Part shown: in pieces, positions 8,748 through 17,056 of the stretch
Layout of the letters: every line of letters begins with the position of its first letter
Numbering within the stretch: position 1 is the first letter of the stretch
NCBI RefSeq assembly: GCF_019720895.1
Contig: NZ_JAHKSH010000002.1
Coordinates: forward strand, 372,001 to 436,000
DNA: 64,000 nt
From: Microbacterium salitolerans
GTDB lineage: Bacteria > Actinomycetota > Actinomycetes > Actinomycetales > Microbacteriaceae
Direction of reading: 5' to 3'
The notes under the pieces: model-generated
Told to the model about the DNA's origin: nothing
The model's input: only the letters and a program-made list of their open reading frames with translations
Databases searched by the model: none
Translations under genes and position numbers: made by a program

Positions 8748-9977
8748 GTGAGCAACGAGGAGCCGCAGTCGGCAGAGCAGAACGAGACCACCGTCCTCTA
8801 CGCGTCCGCGCAGGCGGCATCGGGAGCTCCTCACATCGAGACGCCGACGCCTTATGACGCGATCCTGCTGGCGAGCTTCGGCGGCCCCGAGGGGCAGGAC
8901 GACGTGATCCCGTTTCTGCGGAACGTGACGCACGGCCGTGGGATCCCCGACGAGCGCCTGGAGGAGGTGTCGACCCACTACCGCCGCTTCGGCGGGATCA
9001 GCCCCATCAACCGCCAGAATCGCGAGCTTCTGGCGGCGCTCCGGGAGGAGCTCGCGCATCGTGGGCACGATCTCCCCGTCTACTGGGGCAACCGCAACTG
9101 GGAGCCGATGCTCGAGAGCGCGGTCACAGAGGCGTACGCCGACGGACATCGCACGGTGCTCGCACTCGCGACGAGCGCGTACAGCTCCTACTCGAGCGAC
9201 CGTCAGTACCGCGAGGACTTCGCGCGTGTGCTGGGGCCGGCCGGCGACGGGGGCACAGGCCTCGGTGAGAACGACGACCCCATGACGATCGACAAGGTGC
9301 GACTGTTCTTCGACCACCCAGGATTCGTCGAGCCGTTCTTCGAGGGGATCCGCGACGCCGTGACGGCGTGGCTCGACGCAGGCCGCCCTGCCCGCGAGAT
9401 CCGTCTGCTGTTCTCGACGCACTCGGTTCCCACGGCCGACGCGGAGCGCTCGGGGCCGCGCGACGTCGACTTCGGCGAGGGAGGCGCGTACTCCGCGCAG
9501 CACCGAGCCGTCGCGGAGCACCTCGTGGCGCGGCTGCGCGACGCGATCCCGGCGGCGTCGGAGATCGACTGGTCGCTCGTGTTCCAGTCGCGTTCCGGCC
9601 CGCCCTCGCAGCCCTGGCTCGAGCCCGACGTGAACGACGTCATCGCCGACCTGCCGAACGCGGGCATCACGGCCGTCGCCGTCGTGCCGCTCGGCTTCGT
9701 GAGCGACCACATGGAGGTCCTGTGGGACCTCGACAACGAGGCGAAGGAGTCGGCCGAGGAGGCCGGGCTCGCGTTCGTCCGCACGCGGACGCCCGGCACG
9801 CATCCCGCGTACGTGTCGGGGCTCGTCGACCTCATCGAGGAGCGCATCCACGGCACGCCGGCGGCCGAGCGCCCGCACGTCACGGATCTCGGTCCGTGGT
9901 ATGACGTGAGCCGTGCCGGCAGCGACGAGAACGCGCATCTGGGCTTCCGTCCGGCCGCGGCGGGCGTTCTGCCGTGA
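8748..9977 (+). CDS. hemH: Ferrochelatase (coproporphyrin type in Actinobacteria)
   Basis: Inserts ferrous iron into a porphyrin. In Actinobacteria this enzyme is established to act on coproporphyrin III (CpfC), followed by decarboxylation by another enzyme. The 409-residue product shows the family segments YDAILLASFGGPEG, HYRRFGGISPINRQN, PVYWGNRNWEP and the catalytic region LFSTHSVP. The later PLGFVSDHMEVLWDLD carries the conserved acidic metal-site residues. GTG at 8748 is used: it leaves an N-terminal tail of about 40 residues before the conserved start, and family proteins vary here, so a later start cannot be excluded. It is divergent from pepN with about 140 bases between the starts. 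Confidence 0.93.
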   Translation: MSNEEPQSAEQNETTVLYASAQAASGAPHIETPTPYDAILLASFGGPEGQDDVIPFLRNVTHGRGIPDERLEEVSTHYRRFGGISPINRQNRELLAALREELAHRGHDLPVYWGNRNWEPMLESAVTEAYADGHRTVLALATSAYSSYSSDRQYREDFARVLGPAGDGGTGLGENDDPMTIDKVRLFFDHPGFVEPFFEGIRDAVTAWLDAGRPAREIRLLFSTHSVPTADAERSGPRDVDFGEGGAYSAQHRAVAEHLVARLRDAIPAASEIDWSLVFQSRSGPPSQPWLEPDVNDVIADLPNAGITAVAVVPLGFVSDHMEVLWDLDNEAKESAEEAGLAFVRTRTPGTHPAYVSGLVDLIEERIHGTPAAERPHVTDLGPWYDVSRAGSDENAHLGFRPAAAGVLP

Positions 9978-10020
9978 CCTGAGTTCCGATCACGTCGACC
10001 GATACGGAAGAATCCTCCCC

Positions 10021-10518
10021 ATGCGCATCCACATCGCCACCGACCACGCCGGCATGGAGTTCTCGACTCAGCTGCAGGAGCACCTGATGCAGGGCGGCCA
10101 CGAGATCGTCGATCACGGCCCCGACCACTACGACGCGCTCGACGATTACCCCGCGTTCTGCATCCGCGCGGCGCAGGCCGTCGTCGCCGACCAGCGTCAG
10201 GGCACCACGGCGCTCGGCGTCGTGTTCGGCGGGTCCGGCAACGGCGAACAGATCGCCGCCAACAAGGTGGAGGGCATCCGGGCGGCTCTCGTCTGGAACC
10301 TGTCGACGGCCGAGCTCGCGCGCGAGCACAACGATGCGAATGTGATCTCGATCGGTGCCCGCCAGCATTCGGTCGAGGAGGTGCTCGGGTTCGTCGACCG
10401 CTTCATCGGCACACCGTTCTCCGGTGATGAGCGTCACGTCCGTCGCATCGGGCAGATCGGCGACTTCGAGCGCGATGGGTCGCTCGTCCCCGGCCCCGCG
10501 CCGCGCGTGCGGAGCTGA
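10021..10518 (+). CDS. rpiB: Ribose-5-phosphate isomerase B
   Basis: Interconverts ribose 5-phosphate and ribulose 5-phosphate in the pentose phosphate pathway. The 165-residue protein begins MRIHIATDHAGMEF and has the phosphate-binding loop FGGSGNGEQIAANK near residue 70, then LAREHNDANVISIG. The serine in GGSGNG, where enterobacterial RpiB has cysteine, is the actinobacterial form in which a glutamate acts as the base. ATG at 10021 gives the exact family start. It is followed three bases later by the nei gene, the same pairing as in mycobacteria, and the two are probably co-transcribed. Confidence 0.95.
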   Translation: MRIHIATDHAGMEFSTQLQEHLMQGGHEIVDHGPDHYDALDDYPAFCIRAAQAVVADQRQGTTALGVVFGGSGNGEQIAANKVEGIRAALVWNLSTAELAREHNDANVISIGARQHSVEEVLGFVDRFIGTPFSGDERHVRRIGQIGDFERDGSLVPGPAPRVRS

Positions 10519-10521
10519 CGC

Positions 10522-11523
10522 ATGCCAGAGGGCCACTCCGTCCATCGCATCGCACGCCAGTTCGCCCGCAACTTCGTCGGCCGCGCCGTCGCCGTCTCCA
10601 GCCCGCAGGGGCGATTCGCCGAGGGCGCGTCGCTCATCGACGGTCGCGAGATGGCGCGCGCGGTCGCGGTCGGCAAGCAGATGTTCCTCGAGTTCGACGG
10701 CGGGCTGTGGTTGCGCGTGCACCTCGGCCTCTACGGTGCGTGGGACTTCTCGGGCGACATCCTCGTCGATCCGACGATCGCCTCGGCGAATGGCCGTATG
10801 GGACAGACGAACCAGCGCGGCACCGATCTCGATGATCCGATCCTCGACGATGCCGGCGAGAACTCGCTCGCGTCGATCGGCGCACCGCGCAGGACCCGCG
10901 GCCACGTGCGCATGTCCGAGCAGACGAAGGGGGTCGAGGACGGTGCCGAGCTCGAATGGCCGCCGCCCGTCGTCGGGCAGGTGCGCGCACGCCTGATGAC
11001 CGACGTGACATGCGCCGACCTCCGGGGTCCGACGGTCTGTGCGGTCGAGACGCCCGAGCAGGTGCAGAAGGTATGGGATCGTCTGGGTCCCGACCCGCTC
11101 GTCGGCGACCCCGCAGAGAACGAGGAGCGGTTCGTCGCCGCGGTGCGCCGGCGCAATGTCGCGATCGGGCAGCTGCTGATGGATCAGGCGGTCGTCAGCG
11201 GCATCGGCAACGTGTACCGCGCCGAGATGCTGTTCCGCGCGAACGTGGATCCGCACACCCCGGGGAAGAAGCTCCCCGCCGAGATCGTGCGGGGGATGTG
11301 GCGCGACTGGGTCGACCTGCTGCGCATCGGGGTCGAGACGGGCCAGATGATGACCATGGACGGGCTGACGGGCGACGCCTGGCGCAGCGCGATGGCGAGT
11401 CGAGACGACCGTCACTGGGTGTACCACCGGGCGGGCCTGCCCTGTCGCGTGTGCGGCACCGAGATCGTGCTCGAGGAGATGCAGTCGCGCAAGCTGTATT
11501 GGTGCCCCACATGTCAGAGGTGA
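10522..11523 (+). CDS. nei: Formamidopyrimidine/endonuclease VIII-type DNA glycosylase (Nei)
   Basis: Base-excision repair glycosylase/lyase for oxidised bases. The 333-residue product starts MPEGHSVHR, so processing leaves the catalytic Pro2 and Glu3 of the Fpg/Nei family. A conserved VSSPQGRFA segment follows, then the helix-two-turn-helix region ending VSGIGNVYRAEMLFR. The C-terminal zinc finger is CRVCG near residue 311 and CPTCQR at the end. Its similarity to the first 40 residues of mycobacterial Nei1, as I recall them, favours Nei over Fpg. It sits three bases after rpiB and 11 bases before the amidohydrolase. Confidence 0.93.
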   Translation: MPEGHSVHRIARQFARNFVGRAVAVSSPQGRFAEGASLIDGREMARAVAVGKQMFLEFDGGLWLRVHLGLYGAWDFSGDILVDPTIASANGRMGQTNQRGTDLDDPILDDAGENSLASIGAPRRTRGHVRMSEQTKGVEDGAELEWPPPVVGQVRARLMTDVTCADLRGPTVCAVETPEQVQKVWDRLGPDPLVGDPAENEERFVAAVRRRNVAIGQLLMDQAVVSGIGNVYRAEMLFRANVDPHTPGKKLPAEIVRGMWRDWVDLLRIGVETGQMMTMDGLTGDAWRSAMASRDDRHWVYHRAGLPCRVCGTEIVLEEMQSRKLYWCPTCQR

Positions 11524-11534
11524 GAAGGAGCGAG

Positions 11535-13043
11535 ATGACCCGCGGATCCATCGTCGACGTCGTCGCGAACGCGCGCATCGCGGGCGAGGGGCGCGACCTG
11601 CTCGCCCACCCGGACGTCGCGCGCGACGGCGTCTGGGACCTCTGGCTCGCTGACGGCCGGATCGTCGACATGGCTCCGGCGGGAGCCGTCCGCCACCGCG
11701 GTCAGGTGCTCGATGCGGAAGGCGCCTGGGTCGTGCCCGGCCTGTGGGACCACCACGTGCACTTCCTGCAGTGGTCGCTCGCCTCGACGCGCCCGTCTGT
11801 CGAGCACGCGACGTCGCCGGCCGAGGCCGCGGCGTTCGCGGCCCGCGCGGCGCCGCACGCGGATGGCCGGCGCGTCCTGTCTCGCTGGCGGGAGGCGCTC
11901 TGGCACGACGAGCCGACCCGCGCCGTTCTCGACGACGCGACGGGCGATGTCCCGACCTACCTGCTGAGCGTCGACGTGCATGCCGTGTGGATGAATTCGG
12001 CGGCCTTCCGCCGCGAGGGGATCGCGCCGACGGACAGCGGCATCGTGCACGAGCAGGTGGCATTCGACGTCATCGACACGCTCGACGACGTCGACGGCGC
12101 GGTCGCCGACGCGGCGCACCACGCGGCGGCGGAGCGCGCCGCGGCTCGCGGCGTCGTCGGCATCTGGGATCTCGAGTTCGGCGAGAATCACGAGCCCTGG
12201 CGACGGCGTGCGGACGGCGGCTGGAACGGGCTGCGCGTCTTCTCGAACGTGTACCCCGACGATCTCGAGGGCGTCATCGCGCGAGGCCTGGAGACCGGGG
12301 ATCCGCTCTCGGACAGTCCCTACGTGCGCCTCGGCATGCTGAAGGTCGTCGGTGACGGGGCCCTTGCCAGCCGCACCGCCGCGACGTCCCAGGACTACGA
12401 CGGCCACGCGCATCATCGGGGCGCACTCAACACGCAGCCGCACGAGATGGTGGAGCTCGTCGCGCGCGCGGCGGGAGCGGGCATCGCGACGACGATCCAC
12501 GCGATCGGCGACGTCGCGAACGCGGCGGCGCTCGACGCCTTCGCGCGGTGTGCGGTGCCGGGCCGCATCGAGCACGCGCAGCTGGTCGGCGCGACGGACA
12601 TCGCGCGATTCGCGCGGCTCGACGTCGACGCGAGCGTGCAGCCGCAGCACCTCGTCGACGATCGCGACCTCACCGATCACTTCTGGGCGACGCAGCGCGC
12701 CATGCCGTATCCGCTGCGTGCACTGCGCGATTCCGGCGCGAATCTGCTGTTCGGGTCCGACGGTCCGGTCTCGCCGCTTGACCCGTGGATCCAGATGGCC
12801 GCCGCCGTCGCCCGCACCGACGACGACCGGGCGGCGTGGCGTCCGGAGCAGGCGCTCGATGCGCGGACGGCCCTCGCGGCGTCGACGGAGGGCGGATCCG
12901 CGGCCCCCGCGACGATCGCGCCGGGCCAGGGAGCCGACCTCGCGATCGTCGCGCAGGACCCGCTCGCGTGCGAGGCGGCGAGCCTGCGGGCGATGCCCGT
13001 GCACGCGACGATGATCGCCGGGCGGCTCACGCACGTGGAGTGA
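11535..13043 (+). CDS. Amidohydrolase 3 family metal-dependent hydrolase
   Basis: Member of the amidohydrolase superfamily, YtcJ-like branch, whose natural substrates are mostly unknown. The 502-residue product has the metal-binding segment GLWDHHVHFLQW near residue 72, the later TIHAIGDVAN and RIEHAQLV histidine segments, and the terminal aspartate motif FGSDGPVSPLDPW. The composite beta-sandwich ends are present at both termini (LWLADGRIVDMAPAG and DLAIVAQDP). ATG at 11535 has AAGGAG four bases upstream. A longer in-frame extension inside nei is a shadow. It follows nei by 11 bases and may be transcribed with it. It meets the cupin gene tail to tail with a 22-base gap. Confidence 0.9.
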   Translation: MTRGSIVDVVANARIAGEGRDLLAHPDVARDGVWDLWLADGRIVDMAPAGAVRHRGQVLDAEGAWVVPGLWDHHVHFLQWSLASTRPSVEHATSPAEAAAFAARAAPHADGRRVLSRWREALWHDEPTRAVLDDATGDVPTYLLSVDVHAVWMNSAAFRREGIAPTDSGIVHEQVAFDVIDTLDDVDGAVADAAHHAAAERAAARGVVGIWDLEFGENHEPWRRRADGGWNGLRVFSNVYPDDLEGVIARGLETGDPLSDSPYVRLGMLKVVGDGALASRTAATSQDYDGHAHHRGALNTQPHEMVELVARAAGAGIATTIHAIGDVANAAALDAFARCAVPGRIEHAQLVGATDIARFARLDVDASVQPQHLVDDRDLTDHFWATQRAMPYPLRALRDSGANLLFGSDGPVSPLDPWIQMAAAVARTDDDRAAWRPEQALDARTALAASTEGGSAAPATIAPGQGADLAIVAQDPLACEAASLRAMPVHATMIAGRLTHVE

Positions 13044-13065
13044 GGTGTCAGACACGCCCCAGCGG

Positions 13066-13767
13066 TCACTGCACGTCGAAGGCCGTGAGGTGTCCGCACA
13101 TGCCGAGGCGGGCGGATCCGCGGGGCGGGTCGGCCTGGAACAGGCGGGCGTCCGCGAGGTGCGCGACGTCGCCCACGGCGACTGCCTGCGCGTGGGCGAG
13201 GCTCGTCTGGGCCTGCGCGAGCGGCCCGTCCTCGACGATGGCCTCCCACGTGGCGGACCGCTCGCTGACGAGCGCGCCGGCCGCCAGATGGAAGGCCTCC
13301 AGCGCGGATCCGTCGGCGGTCAGCGCGTCGCGCAGGGCGAGGAAGCCCGTCACCGCGAGGTCGCGGCGCTCGGAGGCGCGCGTGCGCGGATCCGCCCCAT
13401 CGAGCGAGAAGGCCTGCGCGTAGGCGACCGGATCCGCCAGCACGTCCGCGGGGAACGTCAGGACGGCATCGCCCGCCTCGGGGAGACCGGCGTTGCTCAT
13501 GAGGACGACCGCCCGCAGCCCGCCGCGGTTGACCGCCCGATGGATCGTGCCCGGCGTGAACCACACGACGTCGCCCGCGGTGACGGGCGTCTCGCGGAAC
13601 CCCGACGCATCGATCGTCTGCACCGCGCCCTCGCCGCCCGTCACGAGGTAGGCCTCGGTCGACACGAGGTGCACGTGCGGGCTGCCGCCGCAGATCCCGT
13701 CGGGAGCCGCGTCGTCGTACACCTCGAGGAAGCTGAGCGAGCAGCCTCCCGGGAAGACGCCGGTCAT
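13066..13767 (-). CDS. Cupin-domain protein (third gene of a sugar-derivative operon)
   Basis: A 233-residue protein with one clear cupin barrel in its first 120 residues: the first motif region around PHVHLVSTEAYLVTGGEG and the second GDVVWFTPGTIHRAVN supply the usual His/Glu metal ligands. The rest is helical and unassigned. It may be an isomerase, a lyase or a binding protein for a carbohydrate intermediate; the sequence does not decide. ATG at 13767 overlaps the preceding stop by four bases (ATGA). It is the last gene of the three-gene operon controlled by the divergent LacI regulator. Confidence 0.85.
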   Translation of the reverse strand: MTGVFPGGCSLSFLEVYDDAAPDGICGGSPHVHLVSTEAYLVTGGEGAVQTIDASGFRETPVTAGDVVWFTPGTIHRAVNRGGLRAVVLMSNAGLPEAGDAVLTFPADVLADPVAYAQAFSLDGADPRTRASERRDLAVTGFLALRDALTADGSALEAFHLAAGALVSERSATWEAIVEDGPLAQAQTSLAHAQAVAVGDVAHLADARLFQADPPRGSARLGMCGHLTAFDVQ

Positions 13768-14687
13768 GTCGGCACCTCGGTGGGACGCAGCGCACGTGTG
13801 ATCTTCTCGGCGAGCGCACCGGCGTCGCCGGCACCGCCCGAGGCGAACGCGACGCCGTAGCGGAACCGCACCGTCTCTTCGGCGGGAACGAGCAGCTCCT
13901 CGCTGAAGAACGGCGCCGGATTGAGGGCGGCGAACTCCTCGGATCGAGCGAACCACTGCGGCGGGTGGCAGGGGTTCTGCGCGTCGTCGACCATGACGAC
14001 GACCGACTCCGCGTCGGTGATGTCGTGCCGTCCCGCGAAGCCCATCCAGGGGTGCGGCTCTCCGCGCACCTCGGATCCGGAGCCCGTTCCGTTCGGGGTG
14101 ACGAGCGTGCCGTCGGTGAACGAGCGGGGGCCGCGCCAGAAGAGTCCGCCGTACCCGGCGTTCTCGCGCCCGCGGGTGGTCGGTGAGCCGATCGAGATGT
14201 CCGCGCCCCGCGTGTTCGTCATCGCGGTGTCCCACGTGAGCATCCACGCGTCGTCCGAGAGGATCCGCGCGGTGAGCGTGCGCCGCTCGAGGAACCAGCA
14301 TTCGCCGGACTGCGTCGTCCAGGAGAGGTCGTGGGCGATGCGCACGCCCTCGTCGTCCACGTCGACATCGGCCTTTCCCACATGACCCTGGGTTCCGTTG
14401 TTCTCGAGCTGCACGTAGAACCGCCCGTGGACGTAGGTCGGACCGCCCCAGAAGTTCTCGTCGTCGACGACCGGGAGCGCCCAGGAGAGGCCCTTGTGCC
14501 AGACGTGGTCGTGCGGGCGGAACAGCGCCACGTCGTCGCCGTGACGCGTGCGGATCGGGAAGGCGAAGGGCCTGGGCGACTCGAGCCTCGGCGTGTCGGG
14601 CTCATACGTGTATCGCAGCAGCTCGACCTCGCCGTCTCGGATGGAGACGGCGGAGCCGACCTCGTGCACGGCCTGCAGCGTGCTCAT
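13764..14687 (-). CDS. PmoA-like family protein (DUF6807)
   Basis: A 307-residue protein of the family annotated as PmoA-like, often found beside Gfo/Idh/MocA oxidoreductases in sugar-utilisation loci and not related to methane oxidation in function. Typical segments are RPFAFPIRTRHGDDVALFRP, HDHVWHKGLSWA, NFWGGPTYV, and GYGGLFWRGPRSF with HPWMGFAGRHD near the C-terminal half. ATG at 14687 overlaps the oxidoreductase stop by four bases. The biochemical role is not established. The fold predicted for such proteins resembles sugar-binding beta-sandwiches, and a role in handling a carbohydrate is inferred from context only. Confidence 0.87.
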   Translation of the reverse strand: MSTLQAVHEVGSAVSIRDGEVELLRYTYEPDTPRLESPRPFAFPIRTRHGDDVALFRPHDHVWHKGLSWALPVVDDENFWGGPTYVHGRFYVQLENNGTQGHVGKADVDVDDEGVRIAHDLSWTTQSGECWFLERRTLTARILSDDAWMLTWDTAMTNTRGADISIGSPTTRGRENAGYGGLFWRGPRSFTDGTLVTPNGTGSGSEVRGEPHPWMGFAGRHDITDAESVVVMVDDAQNPCHPPQWFARSEEFAALNPAPFFSEELLVPAEETVRFRYGVAFASGGAGDAGALAEKITRALRPTEVPT

Positions 14688-15799
14688 GCCACGACCTCCT
14701 TCACGGTCTCCCACGGAACGATGCCACCGTGCATGGTGTCGTAGAAGGGGGTTCCCTCGACGATCTCGCCGCTCGCGATGCGTGCGCCGCCGAACGACGC
14801 GGCGTAGGTCGCGGCGGCGAACTCCAGCGTGCGGCGTGCATCGGCGATGTCGACGCCCGCGCGCTCGCCTTCGGCGAGGGCCGCGGCGATGGCGGAGAAC
14901 TGGTCTCGGTGGCTGCTCGGGGCCTCGCCCTCGACGTGGCGGATCCAGGCATCTGCGAGGTGTTCGTGTCCCGGGGCAGGAGTGAACGTCCAGTCGGCCG
15001 ACGTGTAGCCGTAGAGGTGCTCGACCTCGATCGTCGCATGCTCGAAGTCGAAACGCAGCCGCGAGGTCTCCCGCGGAGACACGAGCGAGTTCACGACCGA
15101 GGCCACGGCTCCGCCCGCGAATCGCACGAGCGACAGCGAGACATCCTCCGTGTCGGTGGGGCGCGACTGGCGCGACGCGATCGCCGTGATGTCGTCCCAC
15201 GGCCCGAGCACGGACAGGAGGAGGTCGAACTGATGGATCCCGTGGCCCATCGTGGGGCCGCCGCCCTCGATATCCCAGCGGCCGCGCCACGGGACGTCGA
15301 AGTACTCGTCGGGCCGGAACCAGAGCGTCTCGCATGTGGCGATGAGGGGGCGTCCGAGCGCTCCCTCCGCGGCGAGTCGTCGCAGGTGCTCGGCCGCGGG
15401 GCCGAAGCGGTGCTGGAAAACGGTGAGCGTCTGCACGCCGGTCTCGGCCTCGATGCGCGCGACGCGGTCGAACTCGGCGAGGCTCAGCGCCGTGGGCTTC
15501 TCGACGAGCGCCGTGACTCCGGCGCGCATCGCCTGGATGGACAGATCCGCGTGCGTGCCCGGCGGCGTGCAGATGTGGACGATGTCGATCTCGCCGGACG
15601 CGAGCAGCGACTGCGCGTCGGGGAAGACGCGCTCAGACCCCATCTCGGCGGCGAACGCGACGGCGCGGTCCTGGTCGACATCTGTCACGCCGGCGAGCGT
15701 GTACTGACCGGGGAGCGCGGCGATCGCAGCGGCATGGGCGTGGGCGATGCCGCCCGTCCCGATGACGCCGGAGCGGAGGGGCGGATGTGCGTGGGGCAT
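14684..15799 (-). CDS. Gfo/Idh/MocA family NAD(P)-dependent oxidoreductase
   Basis: Soluble dehydrogenase acting on a sugar, inositol or related polyol. The 371-residue product has the Rossmann dinucleotide motif GVIGTGGIAHAHAAAI at its N-terminus, the conserved VEKPTALS (EKP motif) near residue 97, and the C-terminal substrate domain with GGGPTMGHGIHQFDLLL containing the usual H-x3-D-type catalytic residues. The start ATG at 15799 is the first of the operon. The gene reads away from the LacI regulator, with an operator-like palindrome and a half-site between them. No transporter is present next to it, so uptake of the substrate must be encoded elsewhere. Confidence 0.92.
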   Translation of the reverse strand: MPHAHPPLRSGVIGTGGIAHAHAAAIAALPGQYTLAGVTDVDQDRAVAFAAEMGSERVFPDAQSLLASGEIDIVHICTPPGTHADLSIQAMRAGVTALVEKPTALSLAEFDRVARIEAETGVQTLTVFQHRFGPAAEHLRRLAAEGALGRPLIATCETLWFRPDEYFDVPWRGRWDIEGGGPTMGHGIHQFDLLLSVLGPWDDITAIASRQSRPTDTEDVSLSLVRFAGGAVASVVNSLVSPRETSRLRFDFEHATIEVEHLYGYTSADWTFTPAPGHEHLADAWIRHVEGEAPSSHRDQFSAIAAALAEGERAGVDIADARRTLEFAAATYAASFGGARIASGEIVEGTPFYDTMHGGIVPWETVKEVVA

Positions 15800-15832
15800 G
15801 GTGTGCCGGTGTCCTTTCGAGAGGGGATCGAG

Positions 15833-15840
15833 CGTTCACT
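15833..15840. promoter_or_regulatory. Second half-site CGTTCACT of the LacI-type operator
   Basis: CGTTCACT is the exact right half of the reverse-complemented palindrome at 15905-15918. It lies just upstream of the oxidoreductase start and could be an auxiliary operator. A single half-site of eight bases can also occur by chance. Confidence 0.35.
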
Positions 15841-15904
15841 CACACGCGGAAGCGCCGTCGGAACTGGGCGAGAACGCGCATTCCCGGAGACTCACCGCGA
15901 AGAT

Positions 15905-15918
15905 AGTGAACGATCACT
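15905..15918. promoter_or_regulatory. LacI-family operator candidate
   Basis: AGTGAACGATCACT reads as a palindrome at 12 of 14 positions (AGTGA, central CG, TCACT), with the central CpG usual for LacI-family operators. It lies between the divergent regulator (start 15960) and the catabolic operon (start 15799), which is where an autoregulatory and operon operator is expected. Confidence 0.65.
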
Positions 15919-15959
15919 TTTTGTGTCAACATATGGGTGACCTCAACCGTGGAGTGGAC

Positions 15960-16970
15960 ATGTCCGAGCCGACGCGACGCGTGCGCGCGACCATGAAGGA
16001 TGTCGCGGCACGCGCAGGCGTGTCGCACCAGACGGTCTCCCGCTTCTTCCGCGCTCCCGACGGGCTGAAGCCCCTCACGCGTGAGCGCGTCGAGGAGGCC
16101 GCCGCGGCACTCAGCTACCGTCCGAACTCCGTGGCGCGCTCGATGCGCACGAAGCGGACCGGTCGGATCGCGGTTGTCGTGCCGCCGATCGCTTTCAGTC
16201 CCGCGCGCATGCTGGCCGGCGCGACCGCAGCGGCGCACGCGGCCGGCTACAGCGTCGACGTCCTGAGCCCCGAGGGCGGCGCCGATGAGCGTACGGACCG
16301 AGTTCTCGAACTCGCCGACGCGCACCAGGTCGACGGCATCGCCTCGTTCGCACCGCTTGTGCGCGGTGTGAGCCGTCCCGGCGGCGGCACGCCGCTCGTC
16401 CTCGCGGGTGAGCTCGACGACAAGATGCGCGGCATCGGCGAGCTCACCGATGCGTCGGCGGTGCCGACGCTCGTCCAGGGCCTGCGAGATCACGGTCACC
16501 GTCACCTGCTGCACGTCACGGGGTCCCTGCAGTTCGCGTCCGCACGCGCGCGCCGCGATGCGTTCGTCGAGACCTGCCGCGCGCTGGGGCTCCAGGGAGA
16601 CGTGTGCGAGGGGGACTGGTCGGCGGAATCCGGGCACCGTGCCGCGGCGGCCCTCTCGACGGGACGGCGCGCAACCGCCGTCGTCGCGGGCAACGACCTC
16701 GTCGCGGCGGGCGTCATCCGTGGAGCCGCCGACCGCGGGTGGCGCGTACCACACGATCTCAGCGTCACCGGCTGGGATGACCAGCCACTCGGACGCCATC
16801 TGCTGCCGTCGCTCACGACGGTGTCGATCGATCTCGAGGGAATCGGCGCGCGCGTCGTCGAACGACTCCTGCGTGTGCTGCGTGGCGGACCGGATGAGCG
16901 GCTTCCGGCCGAGGCGACCACGCGGGTCGTCTGGCGCGAGTCGACCGGACCTGCTCCGACGGTCGGCTGA
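15960..16970 (+). CDS. LacI-family transcriptional regulator
   Basis: DNA-binding repressor with a periplasmic-binding-protein-like effector domain. The 336-residue product has the LacI helix-turn-helix MKDVAARAGVSHQTVSRFF at residues 12-30, a hinge helix around NSVARSMRTKRTG, and the effector domain that ends with the usual LTTVSIDLEGIGARVVERLL. ATG at 15960 is preferred because GGAG lies five bases upstream. An in-frame ATG at 15933 has none. It is divergent from the oxidoreductase/PmoA/cupin operon and very likely controls it through the palindrome at 15905. The effector is probably the sugar or derivative degraded by that operon. Confidence 0.93.
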   Translation: MSEPTRRVRATMKDVAARAGVSHQTVSRFFRAPDGLKPLTRERVEEAAAALSYRPNSVARSMRTKRTGRIAVVVPPIAFSPARMLAGATAAAHAAGYSVDVLSPEGGADERTDRVLELADAHQVDGIASFAPLVRGVSRPGGGTPLVLAGELDDKMRGIGELTDASAVPTLVQGLRDHGHRHLLHVTGSLQFASARARRDAFVETCRALGLQGDVCEGDWSAESGHRAAAALSTGRRATAVVAGNDLVAAGVIRGAADRGWRVPHDLSVTGWDDQPLGRHLLPSLTTVSIDLEGIGARVVERLLRVLRGGPDERLPAEATTRVVWRESTGPAPTVG

Positions 16971-16982
16971 CGTGGTGGCGCA

Positions 16983-16998
16983 CGGGGGAGAACCCCCG
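16983..16998. terminator. Short hairpin after lacI
   Basis: CGGGGG and CCCCCG form a perfect 6-bp stem with an AGAA loop, 12 bases after the lacI stop. There is no T-run. It may be a weak terminator or just a stable hairpin. Confidence 0.4.
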
Positions 16999-17056
16999 AA
17001 CGCGCTCGGATGCTCGCGGGGCGGCGCGCCACGCCCTTGCACGGGAGGATCGAATC

